Shown here: positions 47,755-56,487 of the stretch, piece after piece
Position numbering within the stretch: the first letter of the stretch is position 1
How the letters are laid out: the number at the start of each line of letters is the position of its first letter
From: WHSW01 sp963767475
Lineage (GTDB): Bacteria > Actinomycetota > Thermoleophilia > Solirubrobacterales > 70-9
Reading direction: 5' to 3'
NCBI GenBank assembly: GCA_963767475.1
Contig: CAVYEI010000003.1
Coordinates: 434,001 to 498,000, forward strand
Length of the DNA: 64,000 bases
Translations under genes and position numbers: made by a program
Notes under the pieces: model-generated
Told to the model about the DNA's origin: nothing
Seen by the model: the letters and a program-made list of their open reading frames with translations, nothing else
Databases searched by the model: none

Positions 47755-47767
47755 GGGCTCCGCCTCA
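47715..47767 (-). repeat. 53-bp dispersed repeat, copy A
   Basis: On the minus strand it begins with the TGA stop of the ALDH-GMC gene and ends inside the epimerase gene. Its last 21 bp are identical to those of copy B (57763-57815), the first 13 differ at one position, and the middle 19 match at 11, giving about 44 of 53. The 3' part holds GCGCC...GGCGC arms that can fold. Confidence 0.8.
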
Positions 47768-50700
47768 CGAGGAAGCGGCGATCGCGTGCGCGGTCCGCCG
47801 CGCCAGGGCCATGATCGTCAGCATCGGGTTCGTGCCGGAGGCGCTCGGGAAGGCGCTCGCGTCGCCGACCCAGACCCCGGGCGTGTCGTGCAGCTCGCCC
47901 CACGGGTTGGCGACGGAGGTCTGCGGATCGGCGCCCATCCGGCAGCTGCCCATCTGGTGGGCGGAGAAGAGGAGGAAGTCGCGGGGGGCGATCGGGTGCG
48001 AGTTGAGGTCGGCGATGAACGCCTCCAGGTCGTCCCCGCGCCTCCAGTCGCCGGCCTGGCGGTGGCTGCCGACGATCTCCTCCGCCCCGGCGGCCTCGTG
48101 GATGCGGACGAGCTGCTCGACCCCGGCGCGGATGTCGCGGATGTCGAGCTCATTGGTGACCGGGTACTGAGGGACCGAGTTCCCGTCCGTGTCGATCACC
48201 ACACGGCCGTGGCCGCGCTCGCGCAGCAGGCTGATCAGCGGCGCGGCGTGGTCCCAGCGGCTCATCATCTGCTTGTGCTCGAGGCCCGACCGCCACGGGA
48301 TCGCGCCCGCGGTCAGGCCGGTGGTCGATTGGGCCGCCTCGAACAGGAACCCGTGGCCGTCGCCGAGGTTGGCGAACTCGTGCGAGAGCGCGGCCTGCGG
48401 CGGGCCCCAGACCCAGTTCTGGGGCTCCGAGTAGAAGGCGGTCACCGCCGCCGTCGGATGCAGCCTCAGGTAGTCGCCGGTCGCCGGGCCACCGATCCGC
48501 GAACGCAGCAGCAGGGCGGGTGACTCGAGCGAGCCGCAGGCGACGACTACGACCGGAGCGCGGACGATCACGCGGGTGCTGGCGCCTCCGTTGCCCGAGC
48601 TGCCATCGCCCGGCGGCGTAGCCGCCGGATTTGTGTACACGGCCTCGACGCCGGCGGCGCGCCCGTCCTCGACCAGGATCCGCTCGGCGCGGCAGTCGGA
48701 GACGATCTTCGCGCCCGCCCGCTGGGCGTCGAGCAGGTACGTCTTTGCGGTCGAGTTCTTCGAGCCCGACTGGTCGCCGAAACCCATGTACGCCGCCGAG
48801 GCCGGGTCGTAGAGCTCGGGATCGGTGTTGCGGGTGATCGTGCGGAAGTCGTAGTCGAGCTTCTCGCAGGCCTCTTGGAGCCGGCGATGGGGACCCGAGA
48901 GGTCGGAGCAATCGGCGTTCACGCCCAGGCGCTCCCAGACCGCATCCATATGGGCGTCGTACTCGGGCTGGTCGAGGCCCTCGAGCCCGTGCTCGGTGGC
49001 CCACTCCTCGCGCACCCAGTCGTGTGTACGCAGGCAGTTGGTCCAGTTGATCACGGTTCCGCCGCCGACCCCGGTGCCGGCGACGATCCCCACCTGGCCC
49101 TCCTCGGTCGGGAACGGGCCACCGTTCAGGAACAGGCGCTGGTACGCCGAGAGCTCGAGCCCGTCGAAGTCGCGGTCGTCGTGGTAGCCGCCCATCTCGA
49201 GCACGCAGACCGATTTGCCGGCCGCCGCCAGCTCGCCGGCGATCACTCCGCCACCGGCGCCGGAGCCGACGATGCAGACATCGGCCTCGAGCACCTCCTC
49301 CGCTCCCTCGGGCCCGTGCATCTCCAGCGGCCGCGGGCGGTCGGGCGGCGGCGCGATCGGGCCCGGATAGCCGATCGCGTCCCAGGTCGGATTGCGGCCG
49401 GTGCCGAGGTCCGGGAGCGCGTAGAACAGCGAGCCGGCGATCCCGCGCAGGGTGCTGATCCCCGCAAGGGCCTCTGGACTTTGATCGCAGAAGCCGAGCA
49501 CGATCTTCTCCCGCAGCTCGCCCGGTGTCGCCATCGCCATCCCGCTCTCGGCCAGTGAGTCGAGCAGCTGGCGCAGACCCTCGATCTGCTCGTCGGGCAG
49601 CTCGGCCTGCAAGAGCGCGATCTCGACCCCCTCGGGGACCGCCGCGTGGGACGCGGCGCGGGCCCAGAAGCCGTACGGATCGGGCTCGCCGTCGGGCGGC
49701 GCGAGGGAGGGGATGAAGGTGTCGCAGAGCGCGATCAGCGTCGCCCGCTGGGGGTCGCTGAGGATGTCGCTGGTCGCCAGCGCCGCGAACGCCTCCCCCA
49801 TCGCCTGGCTCGCCTGGGCCGAGTAGGGGAAGTGGTGGGCGTCGCGCGAGGGCGCGTAGCCGGGGACGACCATCAGCGACTGGCGCCGCGTGTACTTGCG
49901 GATCCCGTCCTTGCCGTGGCGCGAGCCGAGGCCGGACTCCTTCCAGCCGCCCATCGGCAGCTCCAGGGCCGCGTAGTTGACCTGGGCGTCGTTGACGCAC
50001 ACCGAGCCGGCCTCGACCCGGCGCGCGACCTCCTCGCCGCGCTGTTCGTCACGGGTCCAGACCGACGCCTGCAGGCCGTACGGGCCCTCGTTGGCGAGCT
50101 CGATCGCGCGTTCGGCGTCGGCGACCTTCATCACCGGCAGGGTGGGGCCGAACGTCTCCTCGGTCATGCAGCTCATCGAGTGGTCGACGCCGGTGAGGAT
50201 CGTCGGCGGATAGAAGCGCCCGGGACCGGCGGCGGGCTCGCCGCCGGTGACGACCGTGGCGCCCTTGGCGACCGCGTCCTTGACGTGCGCCTCGATGATC
50301 TCCATCTGGGGCGGGAAGATGATCGCCCCGACGTCGACCGTCCCCGGTTCACCGGGAGGACCCTGGCGGAGGCCGCGGACCTTCTCCGTCAGCTTGTCGA
50401 CGAAGTCGTCGTGCACGGACTCCTCGACGTAGATCCGCTCGACCGAGATGCAGACCTGCCCGGAGTTGTTGAGCCCGTAGGAGATCGCGGCGTTGGTCGC
50501 GCGCTCCAGGTCGGCGTCGGCAAGCACGATCATCGGGTCCTTCCCGCCGAGCTCGAGGCTGACCGGAGTCAGGGTCTGCGCCGCCTGAGCCATCACCTTC
50601 TTGCCGGTCGCGACCGAGCCGGTGAACATCACGAAGTCGACCTCGTCGATCAGCGCCGCGCCGGTCTCGCCGCGGCCGGTGGCGACCTGGAAGACGTTCT

Positions 50701-51295
50701 CGGGGATCCCCGACTCGGCCAGCATCTCTGCCATCAGCAGCGAGGTCAGCGGGGTGATCTCCGACGGCTTCATGACCACCGAGTTGCCGGCCGCGAGCGC
50801 GGGGATGCAGTCGCCGAAGGAATTGTTCAGCGGGAAGTTCCAGGGACCGATGACGCCGACCACGCCCAGCGGTGCGTAGCGGACGACCATCCGCCGGCCG
50901 CGCACGAACGGCGACGCCGACTCGATGTCCTCGTCGGCAAGGTATTCGGGCGCCTTCTTGGCCCAGAACTCGAGCGCCGCGAGACCGTAGGAGAGCTCGG
51001 CGAACTGCGTCTCGTCGCCGGGTCGCCCCGTTTCCCCGACGATCGTCCCGATCACCCGCTCGGCATTGGCGACCATCCAGCGGCGCGCCGCGAGCAGGAC
51101 CTCGGCGCGACCCTCGTACCCGAGGGCCTGCCAGCCGGGCTGCGCGGCCCGCGACGCGGCGACGATCTCGCGCACCTGGTCGGCGGAGAGGTCGGGAACG
51201 GTCGCGATCGTCTCACCCGTCGCCGGGTTCTCGACCGGGATCCCCCCGTTCGTGGCAGTCGTGCCTGGCGCTTCGGCGCTACCCGTATCGGGCAT
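47765..51295 (-). CDS. fusion: aldehyde dehydrogenase plus GMC long-chain alcohol oxidase
   Basis: 1176 residues with two complete enzymes. Residues ~1-480 are an NAD(P)-dependent aldehyde dehydrogenase: GPWNFPLNN, FTGSVATGKKV, ELGGKDP with Glu248, and NSGQVCIS with catalytic Cys282. Residues ~500-640 resemble the helical N-terminal region of long-chain alcohol oxidases. From ~670 comes a GMC flavoenzyme: CIVGSGAGGGVIAGEL (FAD), GGGTVINWTNCLRT, FSAHQMGSCRMG (catalytic His near 1112) and SGTNPMLTIMA. A primary alcohol could pass as aldehyde to the second site and leave as acid. No signal peptide. Cotranscribed with an RDD protein upstream and an epimerase downstream. ATG 51295; a GTG lies just before it. 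Confidence 0.9.
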   Translation of the reverse strand: MPDTGSAEAPGTTATNGGIPVENPATGETIATVPDLSADQVREIVAASRAAQPGWQALGYEGRAEVLLAARRWMVANAERVIGTIVGETGRPGDETQFAELSYGLAALEFWAKKAPEYLADEDIESASPFVRGRRMVVRYAPLGVVGVIGPWNFPLNNSFGDCIPALAAGNSVVMKPSEITPLTSLLMAEMLAESGIPENVFQVATGRGETGAALIDEVDFVMFTGSVATGKKVMAQAAQTLTPVSLELGGKDPMIVLADADLERATNAAISYGLNNSGQVCISVERIYVEESVHDDFVDKLTEKVRGLRQGPPGEPGTVDVGAIIFPPQMEIIEAHVKDAVAKGATVVTGGEPAAGPGRFYPPTILTGVDHSMSCMTEETFGPTLPVMKVADAERAIELANEGPYGLQASVWTRDEQRGEEVARRVEAGSVCVNDAQVNYAALELPMGGWKESGLGSRHGKDGIRKYTRRQSLMVVPGYAPSRDAHHFPYSAQASQAMGEAFAALATSDILSDPQRATLIALCDTFIPSLAPPDGEPDPYGFWARAASHAAVPEGVEIALLQAELPDEQIEGLRQLLDSLAESGMAMATPGELREKIVLGFCDQSPEALAGISTLRGIAGSLFYALPDLGTGRNPTWDAIGYPGPIAPPPDRPRPLEMHGPEGAEEVLEADVCIVGSGAGGGVIAGELAAAGKSVCVLEMGGYHDDRDFDGLELSAYQRLFLNGGPFPTEEGQVGIVAGTGVGGGTVINWTNCLRTHDWVREEWATEHGLEGLDQPEYDAHMDAVWERLGVNADCSDLSGPHRRLQEACEKLDYDFRTITRNTDPELYDPASAAYMGFGDQSGSKNSTAKTYLLDAQRAGAKIVSDCRAERILVEDGRAAGVEAVYTNPAATPPGDGSSGNGGASTRVIVRAPVVVVACGSLESPALLLRSRIGGPATGDYLRLHPTAAVTAFYSEPQNWVWGPPQAALSHEFANLGDGHGFLFEAAQSTTGLTAGAIPWRSGLEHKQMMSRWDHAAPLISLLRERGHGRVVIDTDGNSVPQYPVTNELDIRDIRAGVEQLVRIHEAAGAEEIVGSHRQAGDWRRGDDLEAFIADLNSHPIAPRDFLLFSAHQMGSCRMGADPQTSVANPWGELHDTPGVWVGDASAFPSASGTNPMLTIMALARRTAHAIAASS

Positions 51296-51312
51296 CACCG
51301 GCGAGTCTATTT

Positions 51313-52263
51313 CTATTCAGCCGCGACTGGCTGCGACCACGGTGCCGCGGCCCGGTCGACGCGGACGACGTCGGTGTCGGCGTGGCGGTCCTGGAAGCCA
51401 CGCTGGTTGTCGCGGGTGACGATCCCGAGCAACCCGAGCCCGAACGGGATCACGGCCACAACCAGGCCGACGAGCCGGCGGCGGGCCACGGTCGGGCCGA
51501 GGACGTGCGACCCCTGGTGCTCGATCCGGATCGAGAGGAAGCGCATCCCGGGGGTCTGACCGGCCAAGGACCAGAACGTGAACAGGTAGAGGCCGCCGAA
51601 GAACACCCAGGCGGCGACCCCGAACACCCAGCCGGCCGTGGAGACGCCGTCGCTGCCGAACAGCGCGCTGACCACCGCCGCGGCAACCAGGAAGGCGCCG
51701 TTGAGGAGCACTCCGTCGATGAGGAAGGCGATTCCGCGGGTCACCAGGCCGACCGAATCGGTGGGCGCGGTCCGCGGCTTACCGATCACCCGCCGCACGA
51801 AGCGCTCCAGGCCGCCGTCGAAGCGGTCGGCGATGCGGCGAATCTGGCGCCCGAGATCGGAGACCAGGCCGGCTCCCTGGGAGGCGATCGCGGCACGGAC
51901 CTCGGGCGCTGCGGCGATCCGCTCGACCAGCTTCTGCACCTCCTCGGATGCGAGCAGCCGGTCCCAGGCCTGGTTCACGACCTCGGAGTCGAGCGCCTTG
52001 GCGGCGGCGCGCCCGACGGCCGGGCTGGAGAGGGTGCGCTCGAGCGATTCCTGCGCGGCCTCGGACTCGAGCACGCGGAGAATCGCCCGCTCGACCGCCG
52101 GGCTCTCGAGCGCGCGCACGATCGCCTCCTCGGTCGCGACCTCGACCGCGTCGTCGATCCCGGTCGCCGCCGCGACCCGCTCACCGGCGCGAGCGCCGAT
52201 CCCGAGCAGACGGGCGGGGAACGGCGGCCGGCGGCCCGGCGGTGGCTGCTCGGGCGGTGTCAT
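51313..52263 (-). CDS. RDD-family membrane protein with helical N-terminus
   Basis: 316 residues. The N-terminal half is soluble and helical with repeated ALESPAVERAILRVLESEA-like units (VRALESPAVERAI, ERTLSSPAVGRAA, AKALDSEVVNQAW). The C-terminal half is an RDD domain: VGLVTRGIAFLIDGVLLNGA, FWSLAGQTPGMRFLSI, and ARRRLVGLVVAVIP, with three hydrophobic helices. RDD proteins are small transporter-like or membrane proteins of mostly unknown role. It ends 17 bp before the ALDH-GMC gene. Divergent from the metallophosphatase. Confidence 0.78.
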   Translation of the reverse strand: MTPPEQPPPGRRPPFPARLLGIGARAGERVAAATGIDDAVEVATEEAIVRALESPAVERAILRVLESEAAQESLERTLSSPAVGRAAAKALDSEVVNQAWDRLLASEEVQKLVERIAAAPEVRAAIASQGAGLVSDLGRQIRRIADRFDGGLERFVRRVIGKPRTAPTDSVGLVTRGIAFLIDGVLLNGAFLVAAAVVSALFGSDGVSTAGWVFGVAAWVFFGGLYLFTFWSLAGQTPGMRFLSIRIEHQGSHVLGPTVARRRLVGLVVAVIPFGLGLLGIVTRDNQRGFQDRHADTDVVRVDRAAAPWSQPVAAE

Positions 52264-52343
52264 CACCTCCGATGGTCGCGCTCGGAGCGGTCGGAACCGG
52301 CTCCAAGCACCAGCCGCGCCGCCCGGGGTGCGACGATTGCGCC

Positions 52344-53474
52344 GTGCTCACGGCGATCGTCTCGGACCTGCACCTCGGGCTCGGCAGCGGTGCGGACCTG
52401 CTGCGCCGGGAAGACTTTCTGTCGCGGTTGCTGAGCGAGCTCGGCGAGGTCGACCGCCTCGTCCTGCTCGGCGACGTGCTCGAGCTGCGCGACCGCCCGC
52501 TGTCGGAGGTGCTCGAGGTCGCCGGGCCGGTGATCGCCGAGCTCGGCGAGGCGCTTGGCGACCGCGAGCTGGTGATCGTCGCCGGCAACCACGACCATCA
52601 CCTGATCGAGCCCTGGCTGGAGCGTCGCCGCCTCGGCGGCGCGCCGGCGCTCGAGCTCGAGCAGACCGGCGAGCCCGAGGGGCTGGCGTTCGAGGCGCTG
52701 CGCGAATGCGCGGGCGCGGCGAAGGTCAGCTTCGCCTACCCCGGGCTCTGGATCCGCGACGACGTCTACGCCTTTCACGGCCACTACCTCGACCGCCACC
52801 TGACCGTGCCGACGATCGAGCGCCTCGGGGTGGCGGCGGTCGAGCGCATCCTCGGGATGCCGATCACGGGCCCGGATCCGCTGGCGCCGCCGAGCGGCAG
52901 GCGGGCGGTCGAGATCGACGAGTACGAGCGCGTGCAGACCCCCGTCTACTCGCTGCTGTTCGGACTCGCACAGGCCAGCGTCGGCGAGCGCAAGGGTGGC
53001 GCCGACCCCTCCGCGCGGCTGTGGCAGATGATCGGCGGCGGCGAGTCGCGCTCGGCGCGCCTGCGCGGCTGGCTGCTGGGCTCGGTCGCGGTGCCGGGCG
53101 CGGTTGGGGTCGCCAACCGGCTCGGCCTCGGGCCGGTGCGCTCGGACCTCTCCGCCGGCGCGGTCGGCAGGGCGGGATTCGACGCGATGTGGGATGTGGT
53201 CGAGAGCCTTCAGATCGAGGCTGAGCACGTGATCTTCGGCCACACGCACCGCCGCGGCGGCCCCGAGGCGCCGCCGCCGGCCGCGCCGACGCACAGCCGC
53301 TCGATCAAACTCTGGAACACCGGCAGCTGGGTCCACTCGCCGGCCCTGCTCGGCGCCACCGCCGCCGTCAGCCCCTACTGGCCGGGGACGATCTGCATCG
53401 TCGGCGACGAGGGCGAGCCGCAGCTCGTGCACACCCTCGACGGGCTCAGCCCAGAGCAGCTGGCGGCGAGTTGA
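52344..53474 (+). CDS. calcineurin-like metallophosphoesterase
   Basis: 376 residues. The five metallophosphatase blocks are present: DLHLG (Asp8, His10), GDVLELRD, GNHDHH, FHGHYLD and FGHTHRRG. The closest named relative by pattern is LpxH/YbbF-like UDP-diacylglucosamine hydrolase, but a lipid A role is unlikely in an actinobacterium, so a phosphoesterase of unknown substrate is the fairest name. The start is GTG 52344; an ATG 24 codons upstream would add a Cys/Arg-rich stretch. Divergent from the RDD operon; the DUF4394 gene follows after 18 bp. Confidence 0.85.
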   Translation: MLTAIVSDLHLGLGSGADLLRREDFLSRLLSELGEVDRLVLLGDVLELRDRPLSEVLEVAGPVIAELGEALGDRELVIVAGNHDHHLIEPWLERRRLGGAPALELEQTGEPEGLAFEALRECAGAAKVSFAYPGLWIRDDVYAFHGHYLDRHLTVPTIERLGVAAVERILGMPITGPDPLAPPSGRRAVEIDEYERVQTPVYSLLFGLAQASVGERKGGADPSARLWQMIGGGESRSARLRGWLLGSVAVPGAVGVANRLGLGPVRSDLSAGAVGRAGFDAMWDVVESLQIEAEHVIFGHTHRRGGPEAPPPAAPTHSRSIKLWNTGSWVHSPALLGATAAVSPYWPGTICIVGDEGEPQLVHTLDGLSPEQLAAS

Positions 53475-53492
53475 CCCCGGTACGCTGATCCC

Positions 53493-54713
53493 GTGCGGGG
53501 GAGATACCGAGCGAGCCTTGGCCTCGTGCCGAGCCTGGTGCTGCTGCTGAGCGCCGCTCCGGCCTCGGCCGAGCCCGCGATTGCGCTGACCGCGGGCGAC
53601 CAGCTGCTCAGCTTCGATACCGCGAGCCCGACATCGGTGACCACGATCCCGGTCACCGGCCTCGGTGCGGGCGAGACCCTGCGCGGGATCGACGTCCGCC
53701 AGGCAGACGGCCGGCTGTACGGATCCACAGTGGCCAGCGGATCCCTGAGCAACGCGATCATCCGCACGTACACGATCGACCCGGCAACGGGCGCCGCCAC
53801 GCTGGTCGGGGCGATCGCCGCCGGTCTGCCGGGCGCGGGCGACGTGGAGACCGGATACGACATCAACCCGGCTTCGCCGAGCCCACCCGGCGACCGGATC
53901 CGCTACGTCAACACCAACGACGAGAACGCCCGCCTGAACCCGAACAACGCGACGCTTGCCGGCAACGACACCGATCTCAATGGCTTTCCGGCCCCGGCCG
54001 TGATCGCCGCGGCCTTCTCACCCAACAGCACCGGGGTCGCCAGGGCCACGCTCTATGCGATCAACCGAGCGAACTCGTCGCTGAGCGTGCTCGGCGGCGG
54101 GCTCGCGCTTCCATCCCCGAACGGGGGCCTGGTGACACTGGCCGCGGGGCTCGGACTGACCCTCGCTCCGACCAACGACGCCGGCTTCGATGTCTCCCCC
54201 AGCGGCACGGCGTTCGCCGCCTTGACCGATAATGCCGACGGCCTCACCCGCCTCTACACGATCGATCTCGCGCCCGGCGCGACCAACGTCGCGGCGCCGA
54301 TCGACCTGATCGGGACCGGCACCACGGCGATCCGCTCGCTCGCGATTCTCACCCCGCAGCCGACACCGCCGCCCGACACGAAGGCGCCGAAGGCATTGCT
54401 CGACGCCAAGCAACAGAACAAGATCAGGCGAGCGCTGAAGTCGAAGCTCAGCGCGTCGTTCAGCTGTGACGAGGCTTGCACGGCGACCGCGGCGCTGCTG
54501 GCCGGAAAGAAGCAGATCGCGACAGCGAGCGCCTCGCTCACCGCCGCCGACGTCGGCTCGCTGGTGCTGGCGCCGACGAAGAAGGGGCGCAAGGCGCTGA
54601 AGAAGGCGAAACGCTCTCGCTCGGGCGAGCTGAAGACCAAGCTCGAGGTCAGCTTCGCCGACGCCGCCGGCAACCCAGCGTCGTTGAGCCGCAAGATCCT
54701 GCTCGCGGGCTGA
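53493..54713 (+). CDS. secreted DUF4394 protein with Thermoleophilia-type C-terminal domain
   Basis: 406 residues with signal peptide (SLVLLLSAAPASA). Residues ~30-290 are a beta-propeller-like DUF4394 domain (SFDTASPTSVTTIPVTGL, LRGIDVRQADGRLYGST, LYTIDLAPGATN). After a Pro-rich linker (TPQPTPPPDTKAP) comes a ~110-residue domain with a Cys pair (SFSCDEACTATA) and Lys-rich strands (LAPTKKGRKALKKAKRS). This C-terminal type recurs in secreted proteins of Solirubrobacterales and is a taxonomic hint. Function is unknown; extracellular. GTG start. Probably cotranscribed with the metallophosphatase. Confidence 0.82.
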   Translation: MRGRYRASLGLVPSLVLLLSAAPASAEPAIALTAGDQLLSFDTASPTSVTTIPVTGLGAGETLRGIDVRQADGRLYGSTVASGSLSNAIIRTYTIDPATGAATLVGAIAAGLPGAGDVETGYDINPASPSPPGDRIRYVNTNDENARLNPNNATLAGNDTDLNGFPAPAVIAAAFSPNSTGVARATLYAINRANSSLSVLGGGLALPSPNGGLVTLAAGLGLTLAPTNDAGFDVSPSGTAFAALTDNADGLTRLYTIDLAPGATNVAAPIDLIGTGTTAIRSLAILTPQPTPPPDTKAPKALLDAKQQNKIRRALKSKLSASFSCDEACTATAALLAGKKQIATASASLTAADVGSLVLAPTKKGRKALKKAKRSRSGELKTKLEVSFADAAGNPASLSRKILLAG

Positions 54714-54766
54714 CTCGCATGGAACATCCCGCGATGCGCCATGGCCCGGCGTAGACTCGGCGCAGC

Positions 54767-55513
54767 ATGGCTACGGCGACCGACGAAGAGCTGACGATCG
54801 ACGAGCTCGCGAGGCGCACCGGGATGACGGTGCGAAACATCCGCGCGCACCAGTCGCGCGGACTGCTGCCCGCCCCCGAGGTCCGCGGGCGCACCGGCTT
54901 CTACGGCTCCGAGCACGAGTCGCGGATCAACCTGATCCGCGAGCTGCAGGCCGATGGCTTCAAGCTCGAGGCGATCGGGCGCCTGCTCGAGTCGGCGGGC
55001 GGCTCGAGCGAAGAGGTGCGGCGCTTCACCCGCTCGCTGAAGGCGCCGTTCGAGGACGAACAACCCCAGATCGTCTCGGCGGCTGAACTGGCGGAGCGCT
55101 GGAACGCGGGCGAGGCGGCGCCGGCGCTGCTGCGCAAAGCCGAGAAGCTGGGCATCCTGCGGCCGCTGCCCGACGGCAACTTCGAGGAGCTCAGCCCGAC
55201 GCTCGGCAGAGCGAGCGCCGAGCTCGCCGCGCTCGGGATGCCGGCCGAGGCGGCGCTCGACGTGGCCGCCGAGATCCACAAGCACTCGAGCGCGGTGGCG
55301 AAGACCTTCGTCGAGCTGTTCATCAAGCAGATCTGGAAGCCGTTCGAGGACCAGGGCAGTCCCGAAACCGACCTGCCCGCCGTCCGCGACGCGCTCGAGC
55401 GCCTGCGCCCGCTGGCCTCCGACGCGCTGCTGGCGATGTTCCAGCTGGTGATGACCGAGGCGGTCGAGGAGCGGATGGGCCGCGAGGTCGAGCGGATCCA
55501 GAGGCGCCGCTAG
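54767..55513 (+). CDS. MerR-family transcriptional regulator
   Basis: 248 residues. The N-terminal HTH and wing are clear: LTIDELARRTGMTVRNIRAH, then QSRGLLPAPEVRGRTGFYG, then LIRELQADGFKLEAIGRLLE. The C-terminal half (about 80-248) is a helical ligand domain without the metal-binding Cys of MerR itself. It lies next to a hydrolase and an acyl-CoA dehydrogenase whose divergent region holds an inverted repeat, which is the most likely target. Converges on the hydrolase with a shared hairpin over the stop codons. Confidence 0.88.
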   Translation: MATATDEELTIDELARRTGMTVRNIRAHQSRGLLPAPEVRGRTGFYGSEHESRINLIRELQADGFKLEAIGRLLESAGGSSEEVRRFTRSLKAPFEDEQPQIVSAAELAERWNAGEAAPALLRKAEKLGILRPLPDGNFEELSPTLGRASAELAALGMPAEAALDVAAEIHKHSSAVAKTFVELFIKQIWKPFEDQGSPETDLPAVRDALERLRPLASDALLAMFQLVMTEAVEERMGREVERIQRRR

Positions 55514-55537
55514 CGCCGGCGTCTAGCTCGCGGCGCC
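55503..55537. terminator. bidirectional hairpin spanning two convergent stop codons
   Basis: GGCGCCGC (55503-55510) pairs with GCGGCGCC (55530-55537), and inside it GCTAG (55509-55513) pairs with CTAGC (55523-55527). The stop codons of the MerR gene and of the convergent hydrolase both lie in the stem. It can serve both directions. Confidence 0.65.
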
Positions 55538-56422
55538 GGCGACCAGCCGCTCGCGCATCGAGTCGGTGTCGAGCACGGCGGGCTCGGTCTCGGCGATGAA
55601 CTCGGAGAGCAGCTGGGCGAAGTGGTAGGGGCGCTCGAGCTGGGGGAAATGCCCGACTCCCTCGAGCAGCTCCAGGCGGCTGCCCGGCATCGCCTCGTGC
55701 GCGGCGCGGCCATGCTCGACCGGGATCACCGGATCGGCCGCGCCCCAGATCAGCAGGGTGGGCAGCGCCTCGGCGAGGTAGAGCCGGTCGAGCGCCGAGA
55801 CGCGCTGGCCGCCGGGGTCGAGCACCGCTCGCATCGTCTGGATGAAGGCGGAACGTGCCTCGGCGTCGCCGAGCGAGGCAAAGCCGCGTGCGACCTCGGC
55901 GAGGTCGGTGCCGGCCTGCAGGCGCAGGAAGCCGAGCAGCCGAGCGGCCGCCTCGCCCGCGCCGAGCACCTTCGGGTGCATCAGCCACGGCATCACCCAC
56001 TCGGAGCCCGGCAGGGTCGAGGCCCGCAGCAGCGGATGCACGTCGCGGCCGAGCCCGCCGCTGGAGACCAGGACCAGCCGCTCGCAGCGCTCGGGGAACT
56101 GGTAGGAGAACTGCATCGCGATCCCGCCGCCGAGCGAGTGCCCGACGATCGTCGCCCGCTCGTGACCGAGGGCGACGATCGTGTCGCGGACGGCGCTGGC
56201 GAAGGCGCCGAGGGAGTAATCGCCGCGTGGCTTCGCCGACTCGCCGTGTCCGAGCAGATCGGGCGCGAGCACGTGGTGCTCGGCGGCCAGATGCTCGATC
56301 GCCGGCTCCCACTGATCCGAACGGCCGGTGATCCCGTGGATGAGGACGACGAGCGGCCCCTCGCCCGCCTCCCGAAAGCAGACGCGGTGGCCATGAAGGT
56401 TGATTTCGTTGATCGTTGACAT
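55523..56422 (-). CDS. alpha/beta hydrolase (Ser nucleophile)
   Basis: 299 residues. LIHGITGRSDQW, nucleophile VGHSLGGGIAMQ (Ser96), acid region WGAADPVIPVEHG, and His in GVGHFPQLERP. A typical cytoplasmic esterase/lactonase-like hydrolase of the meta-cleavage-product hydrolase shape; substrate unknown. Divergent from the acyl-CoA dehydrogenase across 65 bp that hold an inverted repeat, so the two are probably coregulated. Converges with the MerR regulator. Confidence 0.87.
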   Translation of the reverse strand: MSTINEINLHGHRVCFREAGEGPLVVLIHGITGRSDQWEPAIEHLAAEHHVLAPDLLGHGESAKPRGDYSLGAFASAVRDTIVALGHERATIVGHSLGGGIAMQFSYQFPERCERLVLVSSGGLGRDVHPLLRASTLPGSEWVMPWLMHPKVLGAGEAAARLLGFLRLQAGTDLAEVARGFASLGDAEARSAFIQTMRAVLDPGGQRVSALDRLYLAEALPTLLIWGAADPVIPVEHGRAAHEAMPGSRLELLEGVGHFPQLERPYHFAQLLSEFIAETEPAVLDTDSMRERLVAGAAS

Positions 56423-56444
56423 GGATTGGGGTAACCCTTACCCT
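56416..56444 (+). promoter_or_regulatory. promoter and inverted repeat before the acyl-CoA dehydrogenase
   Basis: TTGACA (56416-56421) is a consensus -35, and 17 bp later TACCCT (56439-56444) is a weak -10. The inverted repeat GGGTAA-CCC-TTACCC (56429-56443) overlaps the spacer and the -10, in the 65-bp divergent region. An activator or repressor such as the nearby MerR protein could bind. Confidence 0.5.
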
Positions 56445-56487
56445 CGTCGATGTTACATAAGCCAATGTCGTATTCAGGAGCAAGAAC

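Noticed and set aside
52344..53474. Naming the metallophosphatase LpxH.
   Set aside because: Lipid A synthesis genes are not expected in this lineage and no other lpx gene is present; only the fold is supported.
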